NCBI GenBank assembly: GCA_948470875.1
Contig: CAOKQM010000010.1
Location: 1-32,969 of the forward strand
Length of the DNA: 32,969 nt
From: an uncultured Clostridium sp.
Lineage (GTDB): Bacteria; Bacillota; Clostridia; TANB77; CAG-508
Reading direction: 5' to 3'
Both the position numbers and the translations under genes were made by a program. The notes under the pieces were generated by a model. That model was not told where the DNA came from. It made no database searches and saw only the letters and a program-made list of their open reading frames with translations. Below, piece by piece: positions 1 to 7,640 of this stretch. The stretch's first letter is position 1. Every line of letters begins with the position of its first letter.

Positions 1-1185
1 TTTTAAACTGTGGAAGTAGTTCATTAAAATATCAATTAATGGATATGGAAAAAGAAGAAGTCATTACAAAAGGAACGTATGAAAGAATTGGGCAAAATAA
101 TTCGTTTGTGACGATAAAACAAAATGGAGAAAAAGTAAAGATTGAACATCCTGTGCCAAATCATGATGAAGCTTTGCAGTTTGTTATGGAAGATTTACTA
201 ACAGGGGAACAATATGGCGTAATTCAAGATTTGAATGAAATTGACGCAGTAGGACATCGTTTGGTTCATGGTGGAGAAAAATTTAGTAGTTCAGTGCTAA
301 TTACAGAGGAAGTAATCCAGCAAATTAAAGAATGTATTCCACTTGCACCACTTCATAATCCAGCTTGTTTACTTGGGATTGAGGCATGTCAAAAACAAAT
401 GAAAGATACGCCGATGGTGGCTGTTTTTGATACAGCTTTTCATCAAACTATGCCAAAAGAAAATTATATTTATCCGCTTCCTTATGAATATTATGAAAAA
501 TACAAAATTCGTAAATATGGATTTCATGGAACAAGCCATAAATTTGTATCAAAGAGAGTAGCAGAAGTGATGGGAAAAAATATCGAAGACTTGAAAATTG
601 TGACTTGTCATTTGGGGCAAGGTGCTTCTCTTTGTGCAGTTGATGGCGGAAAATCAGTAAATACAAGTATGGGACTTACGCCACTTCGGAGGAATTGCGA
701 TGTGTGCAAGATGTGGTGATATGGATCCTTCTTTGCCTGGTTATTTGATGGATACTTTGGGAAAAACCAAAGAGGAAGTCAATCAGATTTTGAATAAAGA
801 ATCTGGTGTTCTTGGCATTTCTGGTATTAGCCCAGATTTTAGAGATGTGGAAGAAGCCAAAGCACAAGGAAACGAAAGGGCAGCTTTAGCAATTGATTTT
901 TATAATCACACAGTAGCAGAATATATTGCGCGTTACGCCGTTTCTATGCAAGGAATTGATGTGATTGTGTTTACAGCTGGAATTGGTGAAAATCAAATCA
1001 ATATCAGAAAAGGCATTTGTGAAAAATTGAAATTTATGGGAATTGAAATTGATGAAAACGCAAATGATTGCCGTGGCGAAGAAATTGAAATTTCAGCACC
1101 AAACTCAAAAATAAAAGTTTTTGTCATTCCAACAGATGAAGAATTGATGATTGCTCGTGATACAAAAGAAATTGTACAAAACTAG
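1..1185 (+). CDS. ackA: Acetate kinase, 5' partial, read through one +1 shift at CGG
   Basis: Acetate kinase interconverts acetate plus ATP and acetyl phosphate plus ADP in the cytoplasm. The window opens inside the gene; the first complete codon is at base 3, in the N-terminal [10 protein letters not shown] phosphate-binding motif, so only a few residues are missing. Other family motifs follow in order: [37 protein letters not shown], then FTAGIGEN and IPTDEE near the C terminus. The zero frame stops at 717-719, just after SMGLTPL. Skipping C687 restores [15 protein letters not shown], the expected continuation (family usually GIxMGTRSGDxDP), and the frame then runs to the TAG at 1183-1185. 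No residue is lost or duplicated at the junction. I read it as a functional recoded gene rather than a pseudogene. Identity is very sure; the recoding is inferred from the sequence. Confidence 0.95.
687..689 (+). other. +1 shift site, CGG in ackA
   Basis: Zero-frame CGG after Leu codon CTT. Skipping C687 makes the next codon GGA (Gly) and resumes the acetate kinase sequence. The unshifted frame stops at 717-719. Confidence 0.88.
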
Positions 1186-1240
1186 AAAAAGAAGTTTTTT
1201 CTAATAGAATAAAAAAAACAGCAATGTTCATACTAACGTT

Positions 1241-1843
1241 ATGAATCAAATTATAATCACGAAACCAGTTAACAAATTACACAAAAGATTTTTTAAAGGG
1301 CAATTGATTATATCAATTGTGGCGCTGATTTTTCTTGGGTTTTATTCGTTCCAAAAATGGAATCAAGAAAAGCAAATTGCAAAGGTTTCTCAAGTAATGA
1401 ATCAAGCTTTTTCGGTAGAAGTGGTATATAAGGCACAAAAAACGCAAGTACAGGAAATGGACGAGAATCAGTATTTTGGAAAGATAAGAATTCCTAAAAT
1501 CAATTTAGAATATAGTGTGTTTCGTCAGTGCAATGATGCCTTATTAAAGCTTTTGCCATGTAAATTTTTTGGTGTAGATTTGGGCGAAAAAGGAAATATT
1601 TGTATTGTAGGGCATAATTATAAAGATACTCGTTTTTTTAGTGAGCTGAATCAATTGAAAAAAGGAGACAAAATTTATTTAAGTGATTTGAATGGGCAGG
1701 AATATGAATATGTTGTTTATGAGAAATATAAAGTAAATCCAGAAGATATGGAATGTTTGAAACCAAATCGAATGTATGATTTAACCTTGATTACATGTGA
1801 TGATTCGAATCAGAAAAGGTGGATTGTAAAAGCAAGTAGATAA
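1241..1843 (+). CDS. Sortase (class D-like), membrane anchored
   Basis: A 200-residue transpeptidase of the sortase family, which attaches secreted proteins to the cell wall or to each other. Residues about 21-37 form one N-terminal membrane anchor. The sortase fold follows from about residue 79 (YFGKIRIPKINLEYSVF). The catalytic triad is visible: His125 in IVGHNYKD, Cys186 in LTLITCDD and Arg193 in QKRWIV. The short length and the TLITC signature suit the class D or general housekeeping type, but I cannot fix the class. No strong Shine-Dalgarno precedes ATG 1241, so expression may be low or the start may differ. It lies between ackA and pyrG with no obvious LPXTG substrate beside it; the secreted proteins near 25-28 kb have no clear sorting signal. 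Confidence 0.85.
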   Translation: MNQIIITKPVNKLHKRFFKGQLIISIVALIFLGFYSFQKWNQEKQIAKVSQVMNQAFSVEVVYKAQKTQVQEMDENQYFGKIRIPKINLEYSVFRQCNDALLKLLPCKFFGVDLGEKGNICIVGHNYKDTRFFSELNQLKKGDKIYLSDLNGQEYEYVVYEKYKVNPEDMECLKPNRMYDLTLITCDDSNQKRWIVKASR

Positions 1844-1865
1844 AAAATTATTTTTCAAAAAACAC

Positions 1866-1894
1866 TTGATTTTTTTGGGATAAAATGTTAAAAT
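1866..1894 (+). promoter_or_regulatory. Promoter of pyrG
   Basis: TTGATT (1866-1871), 17-base spacer, TAAAAT (1889-1894). It sits after the sortase stop and before the terminator-like hairpin, so transcripts from it must cross that hairpin to reach pyrG. Confidence 0.6.
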
Positions 1895-1928
1895 ATAATT
1901 GTTAGAAAGATTTACAAAAAGTACTGGT

Positions 1929-1975
1929 AAAAACAGATTAAAAAAAAACCTTATTTTAATCTGTTTTTTTGTTTT
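1929..1975 (+). terminator. Terminator-like hairpin in the pyrG leader (probable attenuator)
   Basis: Perfect 15-bp inverted repeat: left arm 1929-1943, right arm 1954-1968, loop 1944-1953, followed by a T-rich tail to about 1975. It lies between the pyrG promoter and its start codon. In other Gram-positive bacteria pyrG is controlled by CTP-sensitive attenuation at a leader terminator (established knowledge). The initial GGGC run used for the slippage mechanism in Bacillus is not obvious here, so the mechanism is open. It could also simply end sortase transcripts. Confidence 0.7.
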
Positions 1976-2000
1976 AAAAATTGGAATAATAGGAGGAGTT

Positions 2001-3603
2001 ATGGGAACAAAGTACATATTTATCACAGGTGGAGTTGTGTCTGGACTTGGTAAAGGAATCACTGCATCTTCGCTTCGGAAGATTATTAAAAAACAGGGGT
2101 TATAAGGTGATTAATCAAAAATTGGATCCTTATATCAATGTAGATCCAGGGACAATGAGCCCGTATGAGCATGGCGAAGTTTTTGTCACAGATGATGGAG
2201 CAGAAACAGATTTAGATTTGGGACATTATGAAAGGTTTACGGATGTAAATTTAACAAAAAATTGTAGTATTACTTCTGGAAAAATTTATCAAAATGTTTT
2301 AAACAAAGAAAGAAGAGGGGATTATTTAGGAAAAACGGTTCAAGTGATTCCACATATCACCAATGAAATCAAAGAAAATATTTATAGTTTTGAAAATGAA
2401 GATATTGATGTTGTGATTACAGAACTAGGTGGAACGGTTGGAGACATTGAAGGCTTGGCTTTGATTGAAGCGATTCGTCAAGTGGGCTTAGAAGTTGCGC
2501 CAGAAGATGTTGTGTATATTCATGTTACATTATTGCCTTTTATTTCTGGTTCTTGTGAGCTAAAATCAAAGCCAACACAGCATTCTGTAAAAGATTTGCA
2601 GTCTTTTGGAATCAAGCCAGATATTTTAGTTTGTCGAAGTGAAATCGAAATTCCAGATGATATTCGCAAGAAATTGGCACTTTTTTGTAATGTGCGTCCA
2701 GAAAATGTAATTCCTAATTTGACAGCTAGTAATTTGTATGAAGTTCCATTATTGCTTGAAAAAGAAGGATTGGCAAAGGCTGTGTGCAAAAAATTAAATT
2801 TGGATAAACAAGAACCACAAAATGATCATTGGGAAGAAATGATTGCAAATATTAAAAATTTGAATGGACAAGTCAAGGTTGCATTAGTTGGAAAATATAT
2901 GCAACTTCAGGATTCGTATTTATCAGTTGCGGAAAGTTTGCGTCATGGTGGATTTGCTAATGGTGTTGGAGTAGAAGTTGGATTTATTGATTCAGAAGGA
3001 ATTAATGATGAAAATGTGAAAGAAATTTTGGGGGAATATGACGGAATTTTGGTTCCTGGTGGATTTGGCAATCGCGGAGTGCAAGGCAAAATTTCTGCGA
3101 TTAAATATGCCAGAGAAAATAATGTACCATTTTTAGGAATTTGTCTGGGCATGCAAATGGCAGTTGTTGAGTTTGCTAAAAATGTGCTGGGAATAGAGGA
3201 TGCTGATTCAGCAGAATTTAATATTCATACTAAAAATCCAGTGGTACATATTATGGAAACGCAAAAAGGAGTAACAAGTAAAGGTGGAACTATGCGTTTA
3301 GGAGCCTATCCATGTAAAATCCAAAAAGATACTTTGGCTTATAAAATTTATGGACAAGAGTTGATTTCTGAACGTCATAGACATCGTTTTGAATATAATA
3401 ATATGTATAAGGAAAAACTAGAACAGGCAGGCTTGATTGCTTCTGGAACATCACCAGATGGAAATTTGGTGGAAATTGTAGAAAATAAAAATCATCCATT
3501 TTTTATTGCAGGACAGTTTCATCCAGAATTTAAATCAAGACCAGATAAGCCAGCTCCTTTGTTCAAAGCTTTAGTAAAAGCTTGTGTAGAGGCAAAAAAA
3601 TAG
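2001..3603 (+). CDS. pyrG: CTP synthase, read through one +1 shift at CGG
   Basis: CTP synthase makes CTP from UTP, glutamine and ATP. The start is ATG 2001 behind AGGAGG at 1991-1996. The zero frame gives 25 residues ([20 protein letters not shown], then TASSL) and stops at 2103-2105. Skipping C2076 restores [10 protein letters not shown] and all later motifs: [48 protein letters not shown] and [10 protein letters not shown] in the synthase domain. The glutamine amidotransferase domain has GGFGNRG, the catalytic Cys in FLGICLGMQ, and His-Glu in GQFHPEF. The recoded product is 533 residues, the normal length. The broken site lies in the nucleotide-binding N terminus, so neither fragment could work alone. 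It is preceded by a promoter and an attenuator-like hairpin. Confidence 0.95.
2076..2078 (+). other. +1 shift site, CGG in pyrG (codon 26)
   Basis: Zero-frame CGG after CTT. Skipping C2076 gives GGA and the conserved [11 protein letters not shown] of CTP synthase. The unshifted frame ends at TAA 2103-2105. Confidence 0.9.
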
Positions 3604-3615
3604 GGTTTAGAAGGG

Positions 3616-4245
3616 ATGATGAGAATGCATTTTTCACATAGATTGGAAGATGATGAAGAATATGAGATCGTAGAATGCACGAAATTGGACAACAATATCT
3701 TGTTATATAAGAAAAAAATAGATGAAAATGCACATCCTATCATTAAATTAAAGGAAAATCAAAACGCTATTCTTTTTAAAAAAGGGCAAGTTTTGGATTT
3801 GATAAAAGAAGCAGGAGTCTATAGTATAAAAAATGAGCCCAATTCGTATTTTCCAGAAGATTTGATTGATTATCAAATAAAAAATAATGAGTCCCAATTA
3901 TGTGTGATATTTTTTAACAAAAATGTGATAACAAACAACAAATTTTACATCCAAAAAAAGCATAAAAATAATTTTTATGGAGAAGGAAGTTTTGATTTTC
4001 AAATAGAAAAACCACTAAAATTATTCAATAAAGTAATTGAAGTGAGAAATTATTATTCAAAAGAGGAATTGTTAGAACAGATTCGTGAGCGAATTTCTAA
4101 AATTGCAATTTCAGTGCTAAAAGAACAACAAAATCAAGCAATAATCAATCAAGAGATTTGTTTAAAAGCTAACATTTTTAAGAATTATGGTATTCATATT
4201 GTAGCAACCAATATTGAAAATATTCAATTTAGAGGAAAAAGTTAG
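3616..4245 (+). CDS. SPFH-domain-like protein, function unknown
   Basis: Up to 209 residues, 12 bases after pyrG. The stretch KLKENQNAILFKKGQVLDLI, then a GVYSI turn, resembles the start of the YdjI-type SPFH proteins, in which a conserved ENQ-AxFxxDG-ALDxxGPGRYTL segment leads into an SPFH domain. GEGSFDFQIEKPLKLF also fits. The C-terminal zinc ribbon common in that family is absent and the protein is short. No signal peptide or membrane segment is seen. The Shine-Dalgarno AGAAGGG (3609-3615) is too close to ATG 3616 and better spaced for ATG 3625, so the true start is probably 3625. The role is unknown; the family assignment is by motif resemblance only. Confidence 0.6.
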   Translation: MMRMHFSHRLEDDEEYEIVECTKLDNNILLYKKKIDENAHPIIKLKENQNAILFKKGQVLDLIKEAGVYSIKNEPNSYFPEDLIDYQIKNNESQLCVIFFNKNVITNNKFYIQKKHKNNFYGEGSFDFQIEKPLKLFNKVIEVRNYYSKEELLEQIRERISKIAISVLKEQQNQAIINQEICLKANIFKNYGIHIVATNIENIQFRGKS

Positions 4246-4277
4246 GATAAAAAATAAAAAACTTTGTAGAAAATGTA

Positions 4278-4306
4278 TTGACAACACTTCCAAATTATGC
4301 TAAAAT
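4278..4306 (+). promoter_or_regulatory. Strong promoter of rplU-rpmA
   Basis: Consensus TTGACA (4278-4283), 17-base spacer, TAAAAT (4301-4306) with an extended TGC just upstream. The predicted start is near 4313, giving a leader of about 90 nt before rplU. Confidence 0.8.
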
Positions 4307-4312
4307 AAATAT

Positions 4313-4403
4313 CTGTAAACTGCTTAACTATGGTATCAAAATGTTGTAAAAAACAACTACCAAGTTGGAAGTTAGCGAGTATTACGAAAGGGAGGTGCAT
4401 TTT
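4313..4403 (+). promoter_or_regulatory. rplU leader, probable L21 autoregulatory leader RNA
   Basis: About 90 transcribed bases before the L21 gene. They contain a short pairing GTTGT/ACAAC around 4344-4357 and a CCAAGTTGG palindrome near 4362-4370. Bacillota commonly carry an L21 leader here that binds ribosomal protein (established knowledge). I match it by position and size; a covariance-model search for L21_leader would decide. Confidence 0.45.
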
Positions 4404-4718
4404 ATGTACGCAATTATTGAAGCCTGTGGAAGACAATATAAAGTAGAAGAAGGAAGCACAGTATTTTTTGAAAAATTAGGAGAAGAAGAAGGAAAAAAAG
4501 TTGTTTTTGATAAAGTTATTCTTGTTTCTAATGAAGGAAAAGTAGAAGTAGGGGCTCCTTATGTTGCAGGTAGCAAAGTTGAAGGTAAAGTTGTGTCTAA
4601 TGGAAGAGGCAAAAAAATCGTTGTATTTAAATACAAGCCTAAAAAGAATGAAAGAAAAACAAGAGGTCATAGACAAGACTATACAAAAGTAGAGATTACT
4701 TCAATCAAAACAAAATAG
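4404..4718 (+). CDS. rplU: Ribosomal protein bL21
   Basis: A 104-residue 50S subunit protein that binds 23S rRNA. It starts MYAIIEACGRQYKVEEG, the canonical bL21 N terminus (MYAIIxTGGKQYKV), and ends with the basic KPKKNERKTRGHRQDYTKV segment typical of the family. ATG 4404 follows AAGGGAGGTG at good spacing. In most Bacillota the prp (ysxB) protease gene lies between rplU and rpmA; here only 53 bases separate them and prp is absent, which agrees with the form of L27 that follows. Confidence 0.97.
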   Translation: MYAIIEACGRQYKVEEGSTVFFEKLGEEEGKKVVFDKVILVSNEGKVEVGAPYVAGSKVEGKVVSNGRGKKIVVFKYKPKKNERKTRGHRQDYTKVEITSIKTK

Positions 4719-4771
4719 TTTTTAATATTAAATAGAGAGAAATTTAGAAGTGGAAGGAGTGAGCATCAGAA

Positions 4772-5026
4772 ATGGCACATAAAAAAGGGCAAGGTAGTGT
4801 AAAAAATGGAAGAGATAGTGAGTCAAAACGACTTGGTGTAAAAAGAGCAGATGGACAATTTGTATTGGCTGGAAATATATTAGTAAGACAAAGAGGAACA
4901 AACGTACATCCTGGAACCAATGTTGGTAAAGGAAGTGATGATACTTTATTTGCTTTAGTAGACGGAAATGTTAAATTCGAGAAAAAAGCAAATAAAAAAT
5001 TGGTTAGTGTATATCCAGCAGGATAA
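4772..5026 (+). CDS. rpmA: Ribosomal protein bL27, without the Prp-cleaved extension
   Basis: An 84-residue protein of the 50S peptidyl-transferase region. It has the canonical [20 protein letters not shown] start and [14 protein letters not shown] core. Bacillota bL27 is usually made with a short N-terminal extension (ending about FFA) that Prp removes. Here the protein begins directly with the mature-type MAHKKG. In frame upstream there is a TGA at 4760-4762, so no extension is possible. The Shine-Dalgarno GGAAGGAG lies rather far (about 12 bases) from the start. A strong terminator follows. Confidence 0.97.
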   Translation: MAHKKGQGSVKNGRDSESKRLGVKRADGQFVLAGNILVRQRGTNVHPGTNVGKGSDDTLFALVDGNVKFEKKANKKLVSVYPAG

Positions 5027-5049
5027 AAAGCAAAAATATTTGAAGAGAA

Positions 5050-5083
5050 AAAAGCAGAGTTCAGTCGAACTCTGCTTTTATTT
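5050..5083 (+). terminator. Intrinsic terminator of rplU-rpmA
   Basis: Perfect 13-bp stem (5050-5062 with 5067-5079), loop of 4, with the 3' arm running into a T-rich tail. It ends the ribosomal protein unit and faces the converging small gene. Confidence 0.92.
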
Positions 5084-5100
5084 GTTACTTAAAAACAAGA

Positions 5101-5334
5101 CTATTTTAGCATTCTATCCAATTCTTTCAGAATCTGCTCATAGTCTTTTTGGGAATCGACATAAAAAACGTCTTGCTCTGTTTGGCCAAGGCAAATGTTG
5201 AATTTACTGGCAATTTGATGCATTAATTGAGCATAAGTTAAATAGCTGCCATGGTAGGTGATTAGCCCGACTAATCGTGTGGACTGCTGACCTATTTCGT
5301 CTGTGAAATAATACCGTTTTTCGTTGTTTTTCAT
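5101..5334 (-). CDS. Small protein of unknown function with CGG at codon 7
   Basis: A 77-residue unrecognised protein. ATG 5334 is well supported by AAAGGAG eight bases upstream (the upstream in-frame ATG 5352 is not). There is no signal peptide or membrane segment; the sequence is mixed with aromatic residues (YYFTDE, ITYHGSYLTYAQLMHQ) and ends in a short acidic/basic helix. Codon 7, complement of 5314-5316, is CGG. Elsewhere in this window CGG marks a +1 shift, but a shift here would give only MKNNEKGIISQTK and stop. The gene therefore either reads CGG as an amino acid, is kept short, or is recently acquired. It uses more G/C-ending codons (TCC, GTC, GGG, CAG) than its neighbours. Confidence 0.6.
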   Translation of the reverse strand: MKNNEKRYYFTDEIGQQSTRLVGLITYHGSYLTYAQLMHQIASKFNICLGQTEQDVFYVDSQKDYEQILKELDRMLK

Positions 5335-5451
5335 GTTGCATTCTCCTTTCAACTGATTATTATTTGATATTCATATTATATTACATTTTACATAAAAGCA
5401 CAAGGGTTTTCTGTAAATAATGATATTTTTAAAGAATCGACACAATAATAG

Positions 5452-5480
5452 TTGAATTCTTATTTTTATTGTGATATACT
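5452..5480 (+). promoter_or_regulatory. Promoter of the trmR-like gene
   Basis: TTGAAT (5452-5457), 17-base spacer, TATACT (5475-5480) with TGA just upstream (extended -10). The predicted start near 5487 excludes the upstream ATG 5471 and selects ATG 5513. Confidence 0.75.
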
Positions 5481-5512
5481 GTTTCAAACGAAAATCAAGA
5501 AAAGAGAATAAA

Positions 5513-6103
5513 ATGTTTCATAAAAATGAATTAGAAAAAGTAAAAGAAAAAGCATTGGAGAATCACATTCCAATTATTATGGATGATACGTTAGATGTGA
5601 TAATTGATATTTTGCAAAAAGAAAATCCTACGAAAATTTTAGAAATTGGCACAGCAGTTGGATATTCAGCTAGTCAATTTGTGCGCTTTGCACCAAATGC
5701 GATTGTAGATACAATTGAATTAGATGAAGAAAAAGCCAATCAAGCTATAGAAAATGTTAAAAAAATTGGAATTGCAGATAAAGTTAATATTTTGATTGGA
5801 AATGCAGTAGAGATTTTGCCAACTCTTCAAAGTGAGTATGATATGATTTTTATTGATGCCAACAAAGGAAAATATCCATTTTTTTTGCAAGAAGCGATAA
5901 GACTTGCTAAAAATGATGGTTTGATTTTAGCAGATAATATTTTATACAAAGGATATGTGATGAGCGATTATAACAAACATAAGCAAAGGACAGCAGTGAG
6001 GCATTTAAGAGAATATATCCAAATGGCTAAAGAAAATGAAAATCTGGAAACTGAGATTTTGGAGGTAGGAGATGGATTAGCAATTAGTCGTGTGAAAAAG
6101 TAA
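5513..6103 (+). CDS. trmR: O-methyltransferase, TrmR (YrrM) type
   Basis: A 196-residue SAM-dependent methyltransferase of the COMT-like family. The SAM motif ILEIGTAVGYSAS lies near residues 42-54, the acidic DTIELDEEKA near 70, the metal/catalytic region YDMIFIDANKGKYPFF near 110 and ILADNILYKG near 130-145. These match Bacillus TrmR (YrrM), which methylates 5-hydroxyuridine at tRNA position 34 to 5-methoxyuridine, so the likely role is wobble-base modification. Assignment within the family is inference; small-molecule O-methyltransferases share these motifs. Start 5513 is chosen because the promoter start lies downstream of the other ATG at 5471. The gene stands alone: glmU has its own promoter directly after the stop. 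Confidence 0.75.
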   Translation: MFHKNELEKVKEKALENHIPIIMDDTLDVIIDILQKENPTKILEIGTAVGYSASQFVRFAPNAIVDTIELDEEKANQAIENVKKIGIADKVNILIGNAVEILPTLQSEYDMIFIDANKGKYPFFLQEAIRLAKNDGLILADNILYKGYVMSDYNKHKQRTAVRHLREYIQMAKENENLETEILEVGDGLAISRVKK

Positions 6104-6132
6104 TTGACGAAAACGAAAATTTGTAATAAAAT
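6104..6132 (+). promoter_or_regulatory. Promoter of glmU
   Basis: TTGACG (6104-6109), 17-base spacer, TAAAAT (6127-6132), beginning immediately after the trmR stop codon. A second TATAAT-like element near 6160-6170 may add activity. Confidence 0.7.
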
Positions 6133-6199
6133 GTCATCACAGTATGAAAAATGTAAAATATACTATAATAAAAAATAAGGAAAGGAATGTGACAAAAAC

Positions 6200-7474
6200 A
6201 TGAAGATAGATGATAATAACGAATATGTCATAACGCTTATTATGGCTGCTGGAAAAGGCACAAGAATGAATAGCAACAAGTCAAAATTGATTCATAAAAT
6301 TTATGATAAAGAACTAGTTCGAAGAGTGGTTGATTTGGCAAAAAAAATTGGTTCTGATGAAATTGTGGCAGTTGTAGGGCATCTAAAAGAACAAGTCCAA
6401 GACGTGCTTGGAGATGAAGTAAATTATGCGTTTCAAGATGAATTGTTAGGAACTGGTCATGCAGTAATGCAAGCAAAAACCTATTTAGAAGGGAAAAAAG
6501 GAAAAGTTGTGATTTTGTATGGAGATGTTCCAATTATCAGACCAGAAACTTTGAAAAATTTAATTTCGAAAAGCATCAAAAACAAAGAATATGCAACTTT
6601 GCTAACCGCGATTTATGAAAATCCAACAGGTTATGGTAGAATTATTCGTGATGAAGGTGGAAATATCAAAGGAATTGTCGAAGAAAAAGATGCTGATCCA
6701 CTTCAGAAAAAGCATATCAAAGAAATCAATTCTGGTATTTATTGTTTTGACATTGAAGAATTGCTAAATGCTCTTGAAAAAATCAAACCAAATAATGCGC
6801 AAGGAGAATATTACTTAACCGATGTTATCAAAATCATGAATGATGAAGGTTTGAAAACAGGAGCTGTGATTGTAGAAGATAATACAGAGATTTTAGGTGT
6901 CAATGATCGTGCACAACTAGAATTATTAACACGTGTACTTCGTATGAGAATCAATAGTTATCACATGAAAAAAGGTGTTACCATTGAAGATGCAGCTAAT
7001 ACTTACATTTATGATGATGTCAAAATTGGTATGGATACAGTCATTCATCCAAATACGATTATCAAAAGTGGTGTAACCATTGGAGAAAACTGCGAAATTG
7101 GGCCAAATGCGTATATTCGTGAAGGTTGCAAAATTGGAAATCAAGTAAAAGTGGGAAATTGTGTAGAACTAAAAAAAGTGAAAATTGCAGATGGTTCAAA
7201 AGTGCCACATTTGACTTATTTAGGTGATTGTGAAGTGGGAACGAATGTAAATATTGGTTGTGGAACAATTACCTGCAATTATGATGGAAAAAATAAACAT
7301 AAGACCCAAATTGGAGATAATAGTTTTATTGGCTCAAATGTGAATTTAGTAGCACCAGTCAAAATTGGAGATGATGTTTTAGTTGCAGCAGGTTCAACGA
7401 TTACAGAAGATGTGGCTGACGGAAAATTGGCGATTGCAAGGGAACATCAAGTTGTAAAAGAGAAAAAGTCATAG
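6200..7474 (+). CDS. glmU: Bifunctional UDP-GlcNAc pyrophosphorylase / GlcN-1-P acetyltransferase, short form
   Basis: Makes UDP-N-acetylglucosamine for peptidoglycan from glucosamine-1-phosphate, acetyl-CoA and UTP. The N-terminal uridylyltransferase domain has LIMAAGKGTRM, QDELLGTGHAVMQA, YGDVPII, PTGYGRII and NAQGEYYLTDVI. The C-terminal left-handed beta-helix has IREGCKIGNQVKVGNCVELK, HLTYLGD, CGTITCNYDGKNKHKT, FIGSNVNLVAPV and AAGSTITEDV. At 424 residues it is about 30 shorter than the usual 456. Compared from memory with Bacillus GlmU, the gap falls between IGP and the AHIRP-like segment, which would remove roughly two helix coils. The active-site parts remain, so I expect it to work. 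GlmS in this window supplies the same pathway. Confidence 0.93.
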   Translation: MKIDDNNEYVITLIMAAGKGTRMNSNKSKLIHKIYDKELVRRVVDLAKKIGSDEIVAVVGHLKEQVQDVLGDEVNYAFQDELLGTGHAVMQAKTYLEGKKGKVVILYGDVPIIRPETLKNLISKSIKNKEYATLLTAIYENPTGYGRIIRDEGGNIKGIVEEKDADPLQKKHIKEINSGIYCFDIEELLNALEKIKPNNAQGEYYLTDVIKIMNDEGLKTGAVIVEDNTEILGVNDRAQLELLTRVLRMRINSYHMKKGVTIEDAANTYIYDDVKIGMDTVIHPNTIIKSGVTIGENCEIGPNAYIREGCKIGNQVKVGNCVELKKVKIADGSKVPHLTYLGDCEVGTNVNIGCGTITCNYDGKNKHKTQIGDNSFIGSNVNLVAPVKIGDDVLVAAGSTITEDVADGKLAIAREHQVVKEKKS

Positions 7475-7551
7475 AGGGAAAATAGGGGATATAAAAAATC
7501 AATAGTCAAATTTATTTTAATTAATAGAGGCGATTATCAATTGTCAGATGT

Positions 7552-7577
7552 AAGGGCAGACAGTTCTGTCTGCCTTT
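7552..7577 (+). terminator. Hairpin between glmU and the GH15 gene
   Basis: Stem GGCAGACA (7555-7562) with TGTCTGCC (7567-7574), four-base loop, followed by only three T residues. It is probably a weak terminator after glmU or part of the leader of the next gene. A second small hairpin (TGTCT 7595-7599 with AGACA 7605-7609) carries the same TGTCT/AGACA arms, so the two could pair alternatively. Confidence 0.6.
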
Positions 7578-7640
7578 AGTAAACGAAATATCACTCCTGT
7601 CTTTCACAGACAAAAGCTAAAAAATAAAGGAGAAGCACAA

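Noticed and set aside
1183..1202. Terminator after ackA
   Set aside because: TAGAAAAA and TTTTTCTA can pair, but the stem is A/T only and lacks stability or a T tail.
5471..5512. Longer N terminus of the TrmR-like protein
   Set aside because: The promoter -10 (5475-5480) lies inside this stretch, so it is not transcribed from that promoter.
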